Assembly (NCBI GenBank): GCA_000739535.1
Contig: DF820463.1
Location: 935,046 to 999,045 of the forward strand
Origin: Candidatus Vecturithrix granuli
GTDB lineage: Bacteria; Moduliflexota; Moduliflexia; Moduliflexales; Moduliflexaceae
DNA: 64,000 nt
Direction of reading: 5' to 3'
Made by a program: the position numbers and the translations under genes. The notes below the pieces were generated by a model. The model was not told the origin of the DNA, did no database searches, and was given only the letters and a program-made list of their open reading frames with translations. The stretch's first letter is position 1, and every line of letters begins with the position of its first letter. This document shows positions 36,526 through 44,817 of the stretch, in pieces.

Positions 36526-37187
36526 AATTTGTCAAAGATACGCATGGCATTTTGTTCGTAGTTTCTGCGCCCTCTGGAGGCGGAAAAACATCGCTGTGTA
36601 AAGAAGTGATTAGACGTTTGCCGAATTTCGAACACGGGATCTCTTACACCACAAGAAAACGGCGTCCGACCGAGGTGAATGGCCGCGATTACCATTTTGT
36701 GAGTGAAGAGAAGTTTATGCGCATGGTGGCAGATGATGAATTTGTCGAATATGCGTATGTCCATGGCAATTACTATGGCACAAGCATGCAAAGCATCGCC
36801 GAAACGCTCTCAAAAGGAAAAAATTTGTTAATTGATATTGATGTGCAGGGCGCGAAGCAGATTGAAGAACGTTACGGCGATGAAGGCGTTTTTATTTTTA
36901 TCCTTCCTCCGGATTTCACTTTGCTGCGAGAACGCTTGAATATTCGTCAATCCGATACGGAAGAGGAAATTGAACGACGTTTGAAAAAAGCTCAGGAAGA
37001 AGTTCAACACTATCACGATTATGATTATGTCATTATTAATGATGACTTTCACGAGGCAGTCAAAGAGTTAGAAGCGATTATTTTAGCCGAAGAATGTCTT
37101 CCCCGGCGGGTCCGAATGGTTCACGGAATCGAAGCAGAGAGCGGTGGGGAATTTCCTGAAGAAGATGAATCTAGTGAAAATGAATAG
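36522..37187 (+). CDS. gmk: guanylate kinase
   Basis: This 221-residue protein has the P-loop [10 protein letters not shown] (residues 15-24), the GMP-binding block [21 protein letters not shown], and NYYGTS. It phosphorylates GMP to GDP with ATP and is essential for nucleotide supply. The start overlaps the remA stop by 4 bp. The C-terminus carries an extra acidic tail of about 15 residues. The usual downstream rpoZ is absent here; the DnaA-box region follows instead. Confidence 0.95.
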   Translation: MKFVKDTHGILFVVSAPSGGGKTSLCKEVIRRLPNFEHGISYTTRKRRPTEVNGRDYHFVSEEKFMRMVADDEFVEYAYVHGNYYGTSMQSIAETLSKGKNLLIDIDVQGAKQIEERYGDEGVFIFILPPDFTLLRERLNIRQSDTEEEIERRLKKAQEEVQHYHDYDYVIINDDFHEAVKELEAIILAEECLPRRVRMVHGIEAESGGEFPEEDESSENE

Positions 37188-37235
37188 GATTCCGGCTCAA
37201 CTGATTCACGATCTTCCTTTCAAGCTTGTGAAAAT

Positions 37236-37407
37236 TGTGGATATGTGGATAAGCTTGTGGATAACTTTTATTTTATCCACCTATGCCCTGGCATTTATCC
37301 CATGTATTCACAGAATTATTCTGTGAATAATCCACAATGCTCTTAGAAAAATTCTCGTAATTCATTGAATAATAAATGGTTAGCTGTGTGGATAATTCTG
37401 TGGATAA
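37236..37407. other. cluster of DnaA boxes: candidate replication origin
   Basis: Perfect TTATCCACA boxes (read as TGTGGATAA) lie at 37244, 37256, 37387 and 37399. TTATTCACA is at 37322-37330 (reverse). One-mismatch boxes are at 37236, 37273 and 37328. A palindrome TTCACAGAATTATTCTGTGAA is at 37308-37328. A further perfect box is at 37884-37892, in an AT-rich stretch after the HicB-like gene. A density of four perfect boxes in 165 bp is far above chance. No dnaA gene is in the window. Confidence 0.55.
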
Positions 37408-37519
37408 CTTTTTACGAGCAATGTGCTCACATCCTGTCATGTGGCGCAGCATGATTTCAATCTCTCAATTCTCCTTATGCCTTCTGGTTTGAAAATCTCC
37501 TTTTTTCCGGTCAGATGCT

Positions 37520-37732
37520 CTATGCCTGAGCAAATGGGGTTTGAAAGGCAAAGGTGCCATGCTTCTGACTGTGAACCCTTTCAACCCATTCATCCAGAGC
37601 CAGTTCGGCGTAAATGACCGCTTCCGAATAGGTGCCATTATCTACAATTTCATCGACTGTTTCAGGAATATCGATAATCACAAGCTCTTCATCCTGATCC
37701 TGATAAAGAACGATCCACTGAGATTTTTCCAT
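37520..37732 (-). CDS. small HicB-like protein
   Basis: This 70-residue protein has the pattern WIVLYQDQDEELVIIDIPETVDEIVDNGTYSEAV...ALDEWVE. It resembles the N-terminal HicB antitoxin fold (degenerate RNase H-like), in which a beta-hairpin is followed by a helix ending in a Trp. GAGGATA precedes the ATG. No HicA toxin or DNA-binding C-terminus is present, so it is an orphan or a regulatory relative. It sits inside the DnaA-box region, between gmk and tsaD. Confidence 0.65.
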   Translation of the reverse strand: MEKSQWIVLYQDQDEELVIIDIPETVDEIVDNGTYSEAVIYAELALDEWVERVHSQKHGTFAFQTPFAQA

Positions 37733-38158
37733 AATCTATCCTCATAATGCCAGGTTCCATTGAGTAAAGTTTCGGCGTAAAAACTAAAAACTGGTCGCAT
37801 TTTCTTCGGGCAATCCAGCCCTGATTCGTTTAAAATGTCCTACTAAAGAGCGTACTTATAAATTTGGTATTACTAGATAAATATTATCCACACTCGCGTA
37901 TCTCTGTCAACCATTTTGACATAAGAAGTTGATAGAAGGTTGTTTCTGGGCACTTCTTCAAGACATAGCAGGTTTGTCAATGCAAAATTTTGAAAATTTT
38001 ATCTCATCGAAAAAAAAGATGACAGGCACGATTTCGTCAAACCATCGGGAATATTTCCACTTGACAGAAATCCCGGGGTCACGTGACAATGTTAAATGCT
38101 AACTTGGTTCGTAGTTCTCGCTTTAGCGAGTTTCCGACTGAAGAAGGATAAAACGTCA
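37733..38158. other. AT-rich region upstream of tsaD
   Basis: No gene. It contains a perfect DnaA box (37884-37892), A/T-rich tracts at 37960-38020, a possible tsaD promoter, and a CGTAGTTCTCGCTTTAGCGAG repeat near 38110. It is the best candidate for a duplex-unwinding region if the neighbouring box cluster is an origin. Confidence 0.45.
38061..38090 (+). promoter_or_regulatory. possible tsaD promoter
   Basis: TTGACA at 38061-38066, an 18-base spacer and GACAAT at 38085-38090, about 70 bp before the tsaD start. The dispersed GCTTTAGCGAG repeat has inserted between it and the gene. Confidence 0.4.
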
Positions 38159-39154
38159 ATGAATATTTTAGGAATTGAAACATCGTGCGATGATACGGCC
38201 GCCGCCGTGGTCGCTGACGGACAGAAGATTTTATCGAATGTGATCTCATCGCAGAACGAATTTCATGCAAAATATGGCGGTATTGTGCCGGAAATCGCGT
38301 CTCGGAAGCATGTGGAACTGATTTTGTATGTGATTCAGGCTGCGTTGGATTCGGCGGGCGTAACCTATAATGAGATCGATGTGATTGCCGCGACGAATCG
38401 TCCCGGGCTGGTAGGCTCGTTGTTGGTTGGCCTCTCAGCGGCCAAAAGCATTGCGTATTGCTATCAAAAACCCTTTATTGGCGTGAATCACCTGCTTGGG
38501 CATGTGTATGCCAATTTTTTTGAACATCCAGATTTGAAACTGCCGCATATTTCACTGACTGTCTCGGGCGGGCATACATTAGTGATGTATATCACTTCGC
38601 CGACGCAATATGAGATTTTAGGACATACGGTTGATGATGCGATTGGCGAAGCGTATGATAAAGTCGCAAAATTCTTGGGATTGGGGTATCCCGGCGGACC
38701 GATTATTGATAACATGGCGAAAGACGGTAATCCTGAAGCGATTGATTTTCCCAGTCCGCTCATACACTCTAAAGACCTGAATTTTAGTTTCAGCGGCTTG
38801 AAGACCGCGGTAATTCGCTATGTCACAGAACAGCAGAGGACAGGACAGTCGCTCAATTACGCCGATGTCGTCGCCAGTTTTCAACGTGCGGCGATTAAAG
38901 TGCTGGTTAAAAAAGTTCTGGAGGCGGCGCAGGAAAAGCAGATTTCTACGATCACGCTTTCTGGAGGAGTTGCTGCAAACAGTGCGTTGCGGGAAATCCT
39001 GATTCAAGAAGCGCGGCATAACGGAGTACAGGTGTATTATCCGCCCTTAATTTTGTGTACCGACAACGGCGCAATGATCGCAGGTGCGGCTTACCATTTA
39101 TATCAACAAGGCGTGCGAAGCGGCCTGGATCTCGGCGCGTATGCCAGCCTTTAA
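38159..39154 (+). CDS. tsaD: tRNA N6-adenosine threonylcarbamoyltransferase
   Basis: This 331-residue protein begins MNILGIETSCDDTAAAVV and has the metal-binding HLLGHVYANF, SGGHT and DDAIGEAYDKVAK blocks of the Kae1/TsaD family. It transfers the threonylcarbamoyl group to A37 of ANN-decoding tRNAs together with TsaB and TsaE. AAGAAGGA before the ATG at 38159 supports this start rather than 38096. tsaC, which makes its substrate, is the next gene. Confidence 0.96.
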   Translation: MNILGIETSCDDTAAAVVADGQKILSNVISSQNEFHAKYGGIVPEIASRKHVELILYVIQAALDSAGVTYNEIDVIAATNRPGLVGSLLVGLSAAKSIAYCYQKPFIGVNHLLGHVYANFFEHPDLKLPHISLTVSGGHTLVMYITSPTQYEILGHTVDDAIGEAYDKVAKFLGLGYPGGPIIDNMAKDGNPEAIDFPSPLIHSKDLNFSFSGLKTAVIRYVTEQQRTGQSLNYADVVASFQRAAIKVLVKKVLEAAQEKQISTITLSGGVAANSALREILIQEARHNGVQVYYPPLILCTDNGAMIAGAAYHLYQQGVRSGLDLGAYASL

Positions 39155-39181
39155 ATTAGAGTCCGCCCAGTCCGCCCAGCC

Positions 39182-39277
39182 ATCAATGGCCAGTCTCAAA
39201 GCTGAAGCAGGCTGAAGCCCGCTGCTGAATTTCAGAGGGCGCTTCAGCGTCCTTTCACTTTGAGACTGGCGATTGAT
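39182..39277. repeat. inverted repeat with GCTGAAG/CTTCAGC core
   Basis: ATCAATGGCCAGTCTCAAA (39182-39200) is inverted at 39259-39277 with one mismatch. Nested GCTGAAG and CTTCAGC hairpins are inside. It lies just after tsaD. Confidence 0.65.
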
Positions 39278-39313
39278 CGCCAGGAGACAGGGCACACGAG
39301 CTTGTACCTCAAG

Positions 39314-39545
39314 TTATACCTACCCCTGTCAACCCCAAAGGAGAGGGGAGCGCAGAACCGATACATTGGATAGTGCCTGCATCCTCCCCTCTCGTTTGGG
39401 GAGGGCTGTTAAGTTCTCGCAAAATATAGCGTCTCGACTTCGCTCGACGTGCGGTGTTCCGGTCATCGAGCGAAGTCGAGATGACAACCCCCACAGAACT
39501 TAACGGCCCTGCTCTCCTTTGGGGAGGGCCGGGGGTGGGGTATAA
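39314..39545. mobile_element. nested palindromic element with CCCTCCCC arms and TCGA core
   Basis: The outer arms are TATACCTACCCC... and ...GGGGTGGGGTATA. Inside are a GGGGAGAGG hairpin, an AAGTTCT/AGAACTT pair, and at the centre the TCGACTTCGCTCGACG...CGAGCGAAGTCGA hairpin (39434-39479). It ends about 12 bp before the tsaC start codon and so seems to have replaced its native leader. No ribosome binding site is left there. Confidence 0.6.
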
Positions 39546-39556
39546 AATTACAAAAC

Positions 39557-40228
39557 ATGATCGAGAACCCTCTGATCTGCCAAATTTTTGATAAAACTAC
39601 TGAAGAAACAGTTCTTCAAAGGGCAAGTGATATTTTGCAACGGGGCGGAGTAGTAGTCTGCGCCACAGATACAGGCTATCTTTTGGGCGTGAATGGGTTA
39701 AATCCGGAAGCGATCCGGAAGATTTACCAGATCAAAGGCCGCGCCTTTGACAAACCGCTGCATCTTGTGGCGGCTGATCCTAGCATGGTGAAAACCCTGG
39801 CCGAAGTCAATGAAAAAGCAGAACGGATCATGCAGCAATTCTGGCCTGGCCCTTTGACGCTCATTCTCAAGAAAAAGCCAATTGTACCCGATAGTCTGGT
39901 CAGCGGCTTGGCGAATGTGGGTCTGCGGATTCCTGACAACGCCTTTTTGCTGCGGCTGGTTCAGATGGCCGGAGTCCCTATTACCGCTACCAGCGCGAAT
40001 CGTTCCGGTTTTAAAACGCCTTACACGGTTGAGCAAGTGTTGAGTGAATTAGGGGAAGCAGTAAAATTTGTCGATCTGATCATTGACCAGGGCGAAACCC
40101 GCCACGGCAGCCCTTCGACCATTCTTGATCTCACGTGTACTCCGCCGCAAATTCTGCGTAAAGGGCCGATTACCTGGGAGATGTTGCAAACAGCCTGGCA
40201 AATCCAGGATACGCAACCAACGGGATGA
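39557..40228 (+). CDS. tsaC: L-threonylcarbamoyladenylate synthase (Sua5/YrdC/YciO family)
   Basis: This 223-residue YrdC-fold protein has the motifs GGVVVCATDTGYLLG, KGRAFDKPLHLV, FWPGPLTLIL, VGLRIPDN and PITATSANRSG. It makes threonylcarbamoyl-AMP from threonine, bicarbonate and ATP, the first step of t6A formation, and so feeds TsaD encoded just upstream. The Sua5 C-terminal domain is absent, so it is the short form. Its 3' end overlaps the convergent gene at 40170-40469 by 59 bp. Confidence 0.92.
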   Translation: MIENPLICQIFDKTTEETVLQRASDILQRGGVVVCATDTGYLLGVNGLNPEAIRKIYQIKGRAFDKPLHLVAADPSMVKTLAEVNEKAERIMQQFWPGPLTLILKKKPIVPDSLVSGLANVGLRIPDNAFLLRLVQMAGVPITATSANRSGFKTPYTVEQVLSELGEAVKFVDLIIDQGETRHGSPSTILDLTCTPPQILRKGPITWEMLQTAWQIQDTQPTG

Positions 40229-40469
40229 TCTCAAAGTCAATCAGTCGCGCTTTGACGAGCGGCAGGGCGTTCAACGTCTCACGCGCTTCAGCAACGTCTG
40301 CGCATTCTAAAATGAGCACGGCTTCATGCCGGTCGCCGCGAAAATAGATCTCACGAATCACGCCGGCCTGATACAATTCCCACACTTTCCCTGCCTCTGG
40401 GGTCAGGTGCGGCTGAAAGTCTGCGGCGGTTTTCCCCGGAACTTCTTTTTCAAGAGCTAAAATTTTCAT
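40170..40469 (-). CDS. small dimeric alpha/beta-barrel protein, YciI/muconolactone-isomerase-like
   Basis: This 99-residue protein begins MKILALEKEVPGKTAADFQPHL. It contains EAGKVWELYQAGVIREIYFRGDRHEAVLILEC and ALPLVKARLIDFEIIPL, the pattern of the YciI and muconolactone-isomerase-like ferredoxin-fold proteins. No activity can be assigned. It reads against tsaC, overlapping it by 59 bp at the 3' end. A duplicated 50-bp repeat lies just upstream of its start. Confidence 0.7.
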   Translation of the reverse strand: MKILALEKEVPGKTAADFQPHLTPEAGKVWELYQAGVIREIYFRGDRHEAVLILECADVAEARETLNALPLVKARLIDFEIIPLVAYPGFARLFATSPR

Positions 40470-40478
40470 CGTAATATT

Positions 40479-40578
40479 CCGGAGTGTCAAAGCTCTGCTT
40501 TGACAGCGAAAGCAGAAGCTCTCGCACGCCGGAGTGTCAAAGCTCTGCTTTGACAGCGAAAGCAGAAGCTCTCGCACT
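40479..40578. repeat. tandem duplication of a 50-bp hairpin repeat
   Basis: Two nearly identical 50-bp units start CCGGAGTGTCAAAGCTCTGC at 40479 and 40529. Each contains two small hairpins (TGTCAAAG/CTTTGACA and GCGAAAGC/GCTCTCGC). It lies between the YciI-like gene and the M48 gene. Confidence 0.85.
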
Positions 40579-40587
40579 CCGGTATGG

Positions 40588-41832
40588 CTACATCCACGCT
40601 TTTCCCTGTCGAATCGCTCTGATACGCTGCAATACCGGCGGATGAGAATAATTCAGGAACACATAGAACGGATGCGGCGTCAGGTTTGACAGATTGTGGA
40701 CTGACAGTTTTTTCAGCGCGTCAACCATGGCTTCTGAAGTTTTGGTCGTCTCGACCGCAAAACGGTCAGCTTCGTATTCGTGTCGGCGCGAGACGATTTG
40801 CAGCGCAATGGAGAGAATCAACTCTACCGGCGCGTATAACATGCCGAAAAAAATAAATCCGGCATAGAGCGACGGCTGTTCCAGATAAAATGCCTCGAAG
40901 AGTCCCTTCTGACTGATAAAAAGCGAAAGTAAATAAAACATCACTCCGCTGTGCAGGATGCCGACGACCAGATTTTGGAGAATATGCTTTTTCTTGTAAT
41001 GCCCAATTTCATGGGCTAAGATCGCAACTAATTCCGCCACACTATGCTTTTCAATCAATGTATCAAATAATGCGATGCGTTTATGTTTGCCAAAACCGGT
41101 AAAAAAGGCGTTGGATTTGGTTGACCGTTTCGACCCATCCATGACAAACAGATTTTCTAAGGGGAAATTTACGGAACGAGCATAGTCAAAAATCCGATTT
41201 CGCAGGTCTCCTTCTTCGAGCGGCGTAAATTTGTTAAATAACGGCATAATCCAGGTCGGCGCAATGAATTGCAGAAAGAGCATGACGATCGTGGTGACAA
41301 GCCAGCAATATAACCAGGCTGAAGACCCCGTGTACTGGAAAAATGCCAACAAACCGGCCAGAAGCGGGCCGCCGATCAGAATTGACAATCCTAAACCTTT
41401 GAAAAAGTCGGCGACAAACGTTTTGGGGGTGGTTTTGTTAAAGCCGAAGCGTTCTTCAATGACAAACGTATCGTAGATGCTGAACGGCAGCGAAATGAGA
41501 GTTTTCGCCAGGATAAGCATCCCGATGTACAGCAAACCGGTCACAATAGGATGAAACCCCCAGCCGCGAACCAGTTGATCCAACGCCTCAAAGCCGCCGA
41601 GAAACCAAAACCCCAGGGTCAGTACCAGGTCAAAGGTTGAGGTCACAAATCCAAAACGCGTATTGACGCGAGTATATTCCTGAGATTTCCGGTAAGCATC
41701 TTCAGCATACACGCCCTTGAATTCATCAGGAAGCTCCGTTTGCAGAGCTTGCAGGTTCAGCGTTTCGGCGACCAGATCCAGAAGGTATCCGATCAGAATT
41801 GTTCCTAAAATAATGCCAGCATAAATATTCAT
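40588..41832 (-). CDS. M48-family membrane metalloprotease, CAAX/Ste24-like
   Basis: This 414-residue protein has several transmembrane segments. The zinc motif is HEIGHYKKKHI, the third ligand Glu comes from the EYEADRFAVE block, and an M48 N-terminal membrane domain with the YRKSQEYTR motif is present. Ste24-type proteases cleave prenylated or misfolded membrane proteins; in bacteria they serve membrane-protein quality control. The C-terminal HPFYVFLNYSHPPVLQRI segment is family-typical. It is followed at its 5' side by the PilZ gene (17 bp), so the two may be co-transcribed. Confidence 0.92.
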   Translation of the reverse strand: MNIYAGIILGTILIGYLLDLVAETLNLQALQTELPDEFKGVYAEDAYRKSQEYTRVNTRFGFVTSTFDLVLTLGFWFLGGFEALDQLVRGWGFHPIVTGLLYIGMLILAKTLISLPFSIYDTFVIEERFGFNKTTPKTFVADFFKGLGLSILIGGPLLAGLLAFFQYTGSSAWLYCWLVTTIVMLFLQFIAPTWIMPLFNKFTPLEEGDLRNRIFDYARSVNFPLENLFVMDGSKRSTKSNAFFTGFGKHKRIALFDTLIEKHSVAELVAILAHEIGHYKKKHILQNLVVGILHSGVMFYLLSLFISQKGLFEAFYLEQPSLYAGFIFFGMLYAPVELILSIALQIVSRRHEYEADRFAVETTKTSEAMVDALKKLSVHNLSNLTPHPFYVFLNYSHPPVLQRIRAIRQGKAWM

Positions 41833-41849
41833 AACGATCCTGACAGTTG

Positions 41850-42197
41850 TTATTCTTCCTTACAATGCTCCAGTATTTTCGATAAGCGGGCTAATCCGTC
41901 CTCTGGAATATCTAAAAATTGTAATCCGACATCATAGGCAGCGGCTGAATTTTCCGGCAACGGATGCTGCCAGACGACTTTGGCCGTGAAGCGTAAAATT
42001 TCGCTATCTGGCAGAAGCAACTCTATTTCCAGGCGTTTTCCAATTTTGAATTGATCATCGCTATAAATGCGCACCCCTCCTAATCCAATATTGACCAGCG
42101 GCTTCCGGCTGGAAAAAAACGGCGCCGACCGATAACAAATCGGTGCGTTATAACGAGGATATTTTCTGCGATTCAAGACGCTTTCATGTTCACTCAT
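41850..42197 (-). CDS. PilZ-domain protein
   Basis: This 115-residue protein is a single PilZ domain. The RRKYPRY motif supplies the Arg residues that bind c-di-GMP. The second motif reads NIGLGG in place of the usual (D/N)xSxxG, so the Ser is lost and binding may be weakened. Later strands VVWQHPLP and DVGLQFLDIPE are typical. It is the likely receptor for the c-di-GMP controlled by the two HD-GYP proteins of this window, though the target process is unknown. Confidence 0.85.
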   Translation of the reverse strand: MSEHESVLNRRKYPRYNAPICYRSAPFFSSRKPLVNIGLGGVRIYSDDQFKIGKRLEIELLLPDSEILRFTAKVVWQHPLPENSAAAYDVGLQFLDIPEDGLARLSKILEHCKEE

Positions 42198-42205
42198 AGA
42201 TCAGG

Positions 42206-42261
42206 CACGTGTGTTCGTAGTTCTCGCTTTAGCGAGCTGCCTGAAGGCAGAACTCCGAACA
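42206..42261. repeat. CGTAGTTCTCGCTTTAGCGAG repeat
   Basis: GTTCGTAGTTCT at the left is complementary to AGAACTCCGAAC at the right, enclosing the CTCGCTTTAGCGAG hairpin. Close copies are at 38107-38130 and 44309-44338. Confidence 0.65.
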
Positions 42262-42978
42262 TCACATCTCCTTTTTGATGATAGGTTGAAAATAGGATTC
42301 GAAAAATGGGCGCATTTCTTCCAGCGGCTCTTCAGGAATGCCTAAAAAAGTCATAGCATAAATGTCTAACTGTACGACCGCATCAACCGAAGAATCCCTC
42401 TGACTGGCGGCAAGCAGACGCTCGGCAAGCGCGGCATTGACTGTATGGATATTTTCGTAAATCTCAGCCAAACCTTGTAAATCAAGATCAGCCTTTTTCC
42501 CTTCTTTATATAAAAAATACTGCGCCATCAGATACATTGATGCCGAACGATAAATCGTCTCCGTGGTGCTAGCCAGAGGAAGGTGAAACCGGGCCATGGG
42601 CCTGAAATATAACATATACGGGCATCCGCTGGTCGCCATCACCAACCCTATCATCGAGCCTACTGCGGCCTGGACTTTCGTATCTTGCGAAAACATGCGT
42701 TCATTGGTGATGACATCCAGGTGTACTTCCTGATACGGTAACAACGTACGAAATCGCTTCACAATATTCATCAGGTTGAACGCCGGGGGACAATAAGGAT
42801 GAGCGTCAGCACTCAGCGGACAATGAGAGCATTGATGAAAATCAAGCCTGGTCCATTCGACTGCTTGTTCCGGAGTATTCGCAATCAATTCATACGTGTG
42901 TGGATCTAATTGGAATTGAAAGATCTCTTCGGTTTCATCGGCAAACTTAAAACAATAATAAATCGAAATTGGTTCCAT
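42262..42978 (-). CDS. conserved protein of unknown function with CxxC...C motif
   Basis: This protein of about 238 residues has an N-terminal beta-rich part (ISIYYCFKFADETEEIFQFQLD). A cysteine cluster follows (CSHCPLSADAHPYCPP) that could bind a metal, then a helical C-terminal half. It may belong to the DUF6901-type family, but I am not sure. The start is taken at 42978, where GGGGAAT stands near the ATG. In-frame upstream codons to 43068 exist but lack a site. It lies next to the PilZ gene; a repeat separates them. Confidence 0.55.
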   Translation of the reverse strand: MEPISIYYCFKFADETEEIFQFQLDPHTYELIANTPEQAVEWTRLDFHQCSHCPLSADAHPYCPPAFNLMNIVKRFRTLLPYQEVHLDVITNERMFSQDTKVQAAVGSMIGLVMATSGCPYMLYFRPMARFHLPLASTTETIYRSASMYLMAQYFLYKEGKKADLDLQGLAEIYENIHTVNAALAERLLAASQRDSSVDAVVQLDIYAMTFLGIPEEPLEEMRPFFESYFQPIIKKEM

Positions 42979-43111
42979 ATTCCCCAACCCTTTCATAACA
43001 AATAGAATATTCTCGATGTCAACATCAGTACATATTTTTCTATATCTTTCCACGCAGATTTCTGTCAATAGAATGTTACAGCATTATTCATGGTATTGAT
43101 ACAGTTAAAAA

Positions 43112-44284
43112 CTATGGCGTGCGTTTCCACTGCCTGATCACCCATGCGATAATGCCAAAAGCCAGGCTACAGGTGATGACAGAAATCGTACTATTCGCTG
43201 CAATTCCGCCCCACAGCCATGCCGCTCCTCCAAGCAGCGATCCAGTAATCCGACCTAATCCGCCGGCGGCAAACAGCCCGGATATCATGGTGGCGCGGGC
43301 CCCGGGCAGGAGTTCGGTACTTAACGAAAGAAAGTTGATCACTGTAAATTCTACGATAAAAAAGATAAGAAATAAGCCTCCTAACGCCAGAGAAAAGGAA
43401 TGGCTACACCAGGGCAACAGTCCGTAACTGAGCACGCACAAAAATAACCCGCCGAGAATGACACGTTCAACTCCCAGTTTATCGCTAATCATCGTGGTCA
43501 GAAGCTCGCCTGTCAGTTCGGCGATCCCGATCACCGTGGTGCTAATGCCGATAGTGAGGATGCTGACCTGAAAAGTGTGTTCCAACCAGGCCCCGTAAAT
43601 CACAAAAATAGTTTCATTGGCCAGACTGAAACAAAAGCTGAACCCCAGGGTGGCCAGCGCGATTCGATTTTTCAGTAAGACCTGGAATGTCTGCCAAAAT
43701 CCCCAGGCAAGTTGTCGCGGCCGAGCATGTTCCGGTTCTTTTGGTAAAAACAGCGACAGAGTGAGCAGGCTGAGCACGCCAATGCCGCTCAGCAGAAAAA
43801 ACGGCGCGCGCCACCCCAGACGATCAATCAGAATGGCAATCAACGGAATACCGATTAAGGTGCTGCCGGCCCAGGCAAATTCAAGGATGCCCATGGCCCG
43901 GGCGCGCCGCTCAAAGGGCACTAATTCGCTGATATATGATTGCATGGCCGGATCAAACATCGTTTTTCCCAGCCCTGCCAGCGCTAAGGCCAGGAAGACT
44001 GCTCCATAAACCGGAAAGAAACTTGCCGTCGTCATGCCGAGCGTTAAGACACCTAAGCCAGCCAGCATCATCCGACGATAGCCTAATCTGTCCGTAATTG
44101 GCCCGATAAGCAGGCCGAAAATCGTCGTCGCCTGATTGACAGCGATCAACGAGGTGATTGCAGTCAGCGGCACGCCTAATCCTCGACTCAGAACCGGAGC
44201 AAACGGATAGGCAAAACGACGGGCGGTATTCAAAACCAGACGGCTGGCCGTAATCAATCCGATTTTCCAGGGCAATCCCGACAT
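43112..44284 (-). CDS. major facilitator superfamily transporter
   Basis: This 390-residue membrane protein has twelve hydrophobic segments. The MFS loop motif GPITDRLGYRRMMLAG is between helices 2 and 3, and a related DKLGVERVILGG is between 8 and 9. It resembles drug/metabolite exporters of the DHA1 group; the substrate is unknown. The start at 44284 is chosen because GAGGATA lies just before that ATG, while an ATG three codons upstream has none. It is monocistronic between two repeat-rich gaps. Confidence 0.88.
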   Translation of the reverse strand: MSGLPWKIGLITASRLVLNTARRFAYPFAPVLSRGLGVPLTAITSLIAVNQATTIFGLLIGPITDRLGYRRMMLAGLGVLTLGMTTASFFPVYGAVFLALALAGLGKTMFDPAMQSYISELVPFERRARAMGILEFAWAGSTLIGIPLIAILIDRLGWRAPFFLLSGIGVLSLLTLSLFLPKEPEHARPRQLAWGFWQTFQVLLKNRIALATLGFSFCFSLANETIFVIYGAWLEHTFQVSILTIGISTTVIGIAELTGELLTTMISDKLGVERVILGGLFLCVLSYGLLPWCSHSFSLALGGLFLIFFIVEFTVINFLSLSTELLPGARATMISGLFAAGGLGRITGSLLGGAAWLWGGIAANSTISVITCSLAFGIIAWVIRQWKRTP

Positions 44285-44460
44285 TATCCTCATAATGAGT
44301 TTCCAATGGGTTCGTAGTTCGCGCTTCAGCGCGTTCTCCTCCTACAAGGTACTATATTTTCATGTTCCTGTCTCGATATTCTGAGTAGAAAGAAAAAGTC
44401 AAGCCTCCTTTCAAAGAAAAATGCTCGCCTGCTCATTTAACTCTTGAAAATTTTCCTTCC

Positions 44461-44567
44461 TGTAAATAATTCTGTGGCGGAGTGCGAAAGTTCTACTTTC
44501 GCGCGTGAATACGTGCTGGAAAACTGACAGGCAAAAGCAGAAGCCAGCAAGCACAGAATTATTTACA
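44461..44567. mobile_element. MITE-like element with TGTAAATAATTCTGTG ends
   Basis: Perfect 16-bp terminal inverted repeats (44461-44476 and 44552-44567) enclose a GGAGTGCGAAAGTTC hairpin of the family seen at 40479 and 30781. It lies in the 520-bp gap between the MFS and macB-like genes. Confidence 0.75.
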
Positions 44568-44591
44568 ACAACAAATTTTCTGCTCTTGTAG

Positions 44592-44698
44592 TACAGCGTT
44601 TCGTAAATAAATACACATGCGGTCAGGAGACTTCAAAAGTCTTCAAGACTTTTGAAGTCTCCCGTTCATGAATGTGTACTTATTTGCGAAATCGTGTA
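44592..44698. mobile_element. MITE-like element with TACAGCGTTTCG ends, nested hairpin
   Basis: The left end TACAGCGTTTCGTAAATAA is inverted at the right end. The centre is a perfect hairpin with 16-bp arms, GGAGACTTCAAAAGTC (44626-44662). The ends match those at 12362-12543 and 52131-52259, while the cargo is different in each. Confidence 0.75.
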
Positions 44699-44817
44699 GT
44701 AGTGCTTTTGCAAGTGTAACGTAATATCTGTCAGGTCTTTATCCATCATCCCAACCTTGTATAAACAGTCGCGCGAAATTGTTTTTCGCGCCAGGGAATC
44801 TTCAGGAGACAGACGCC

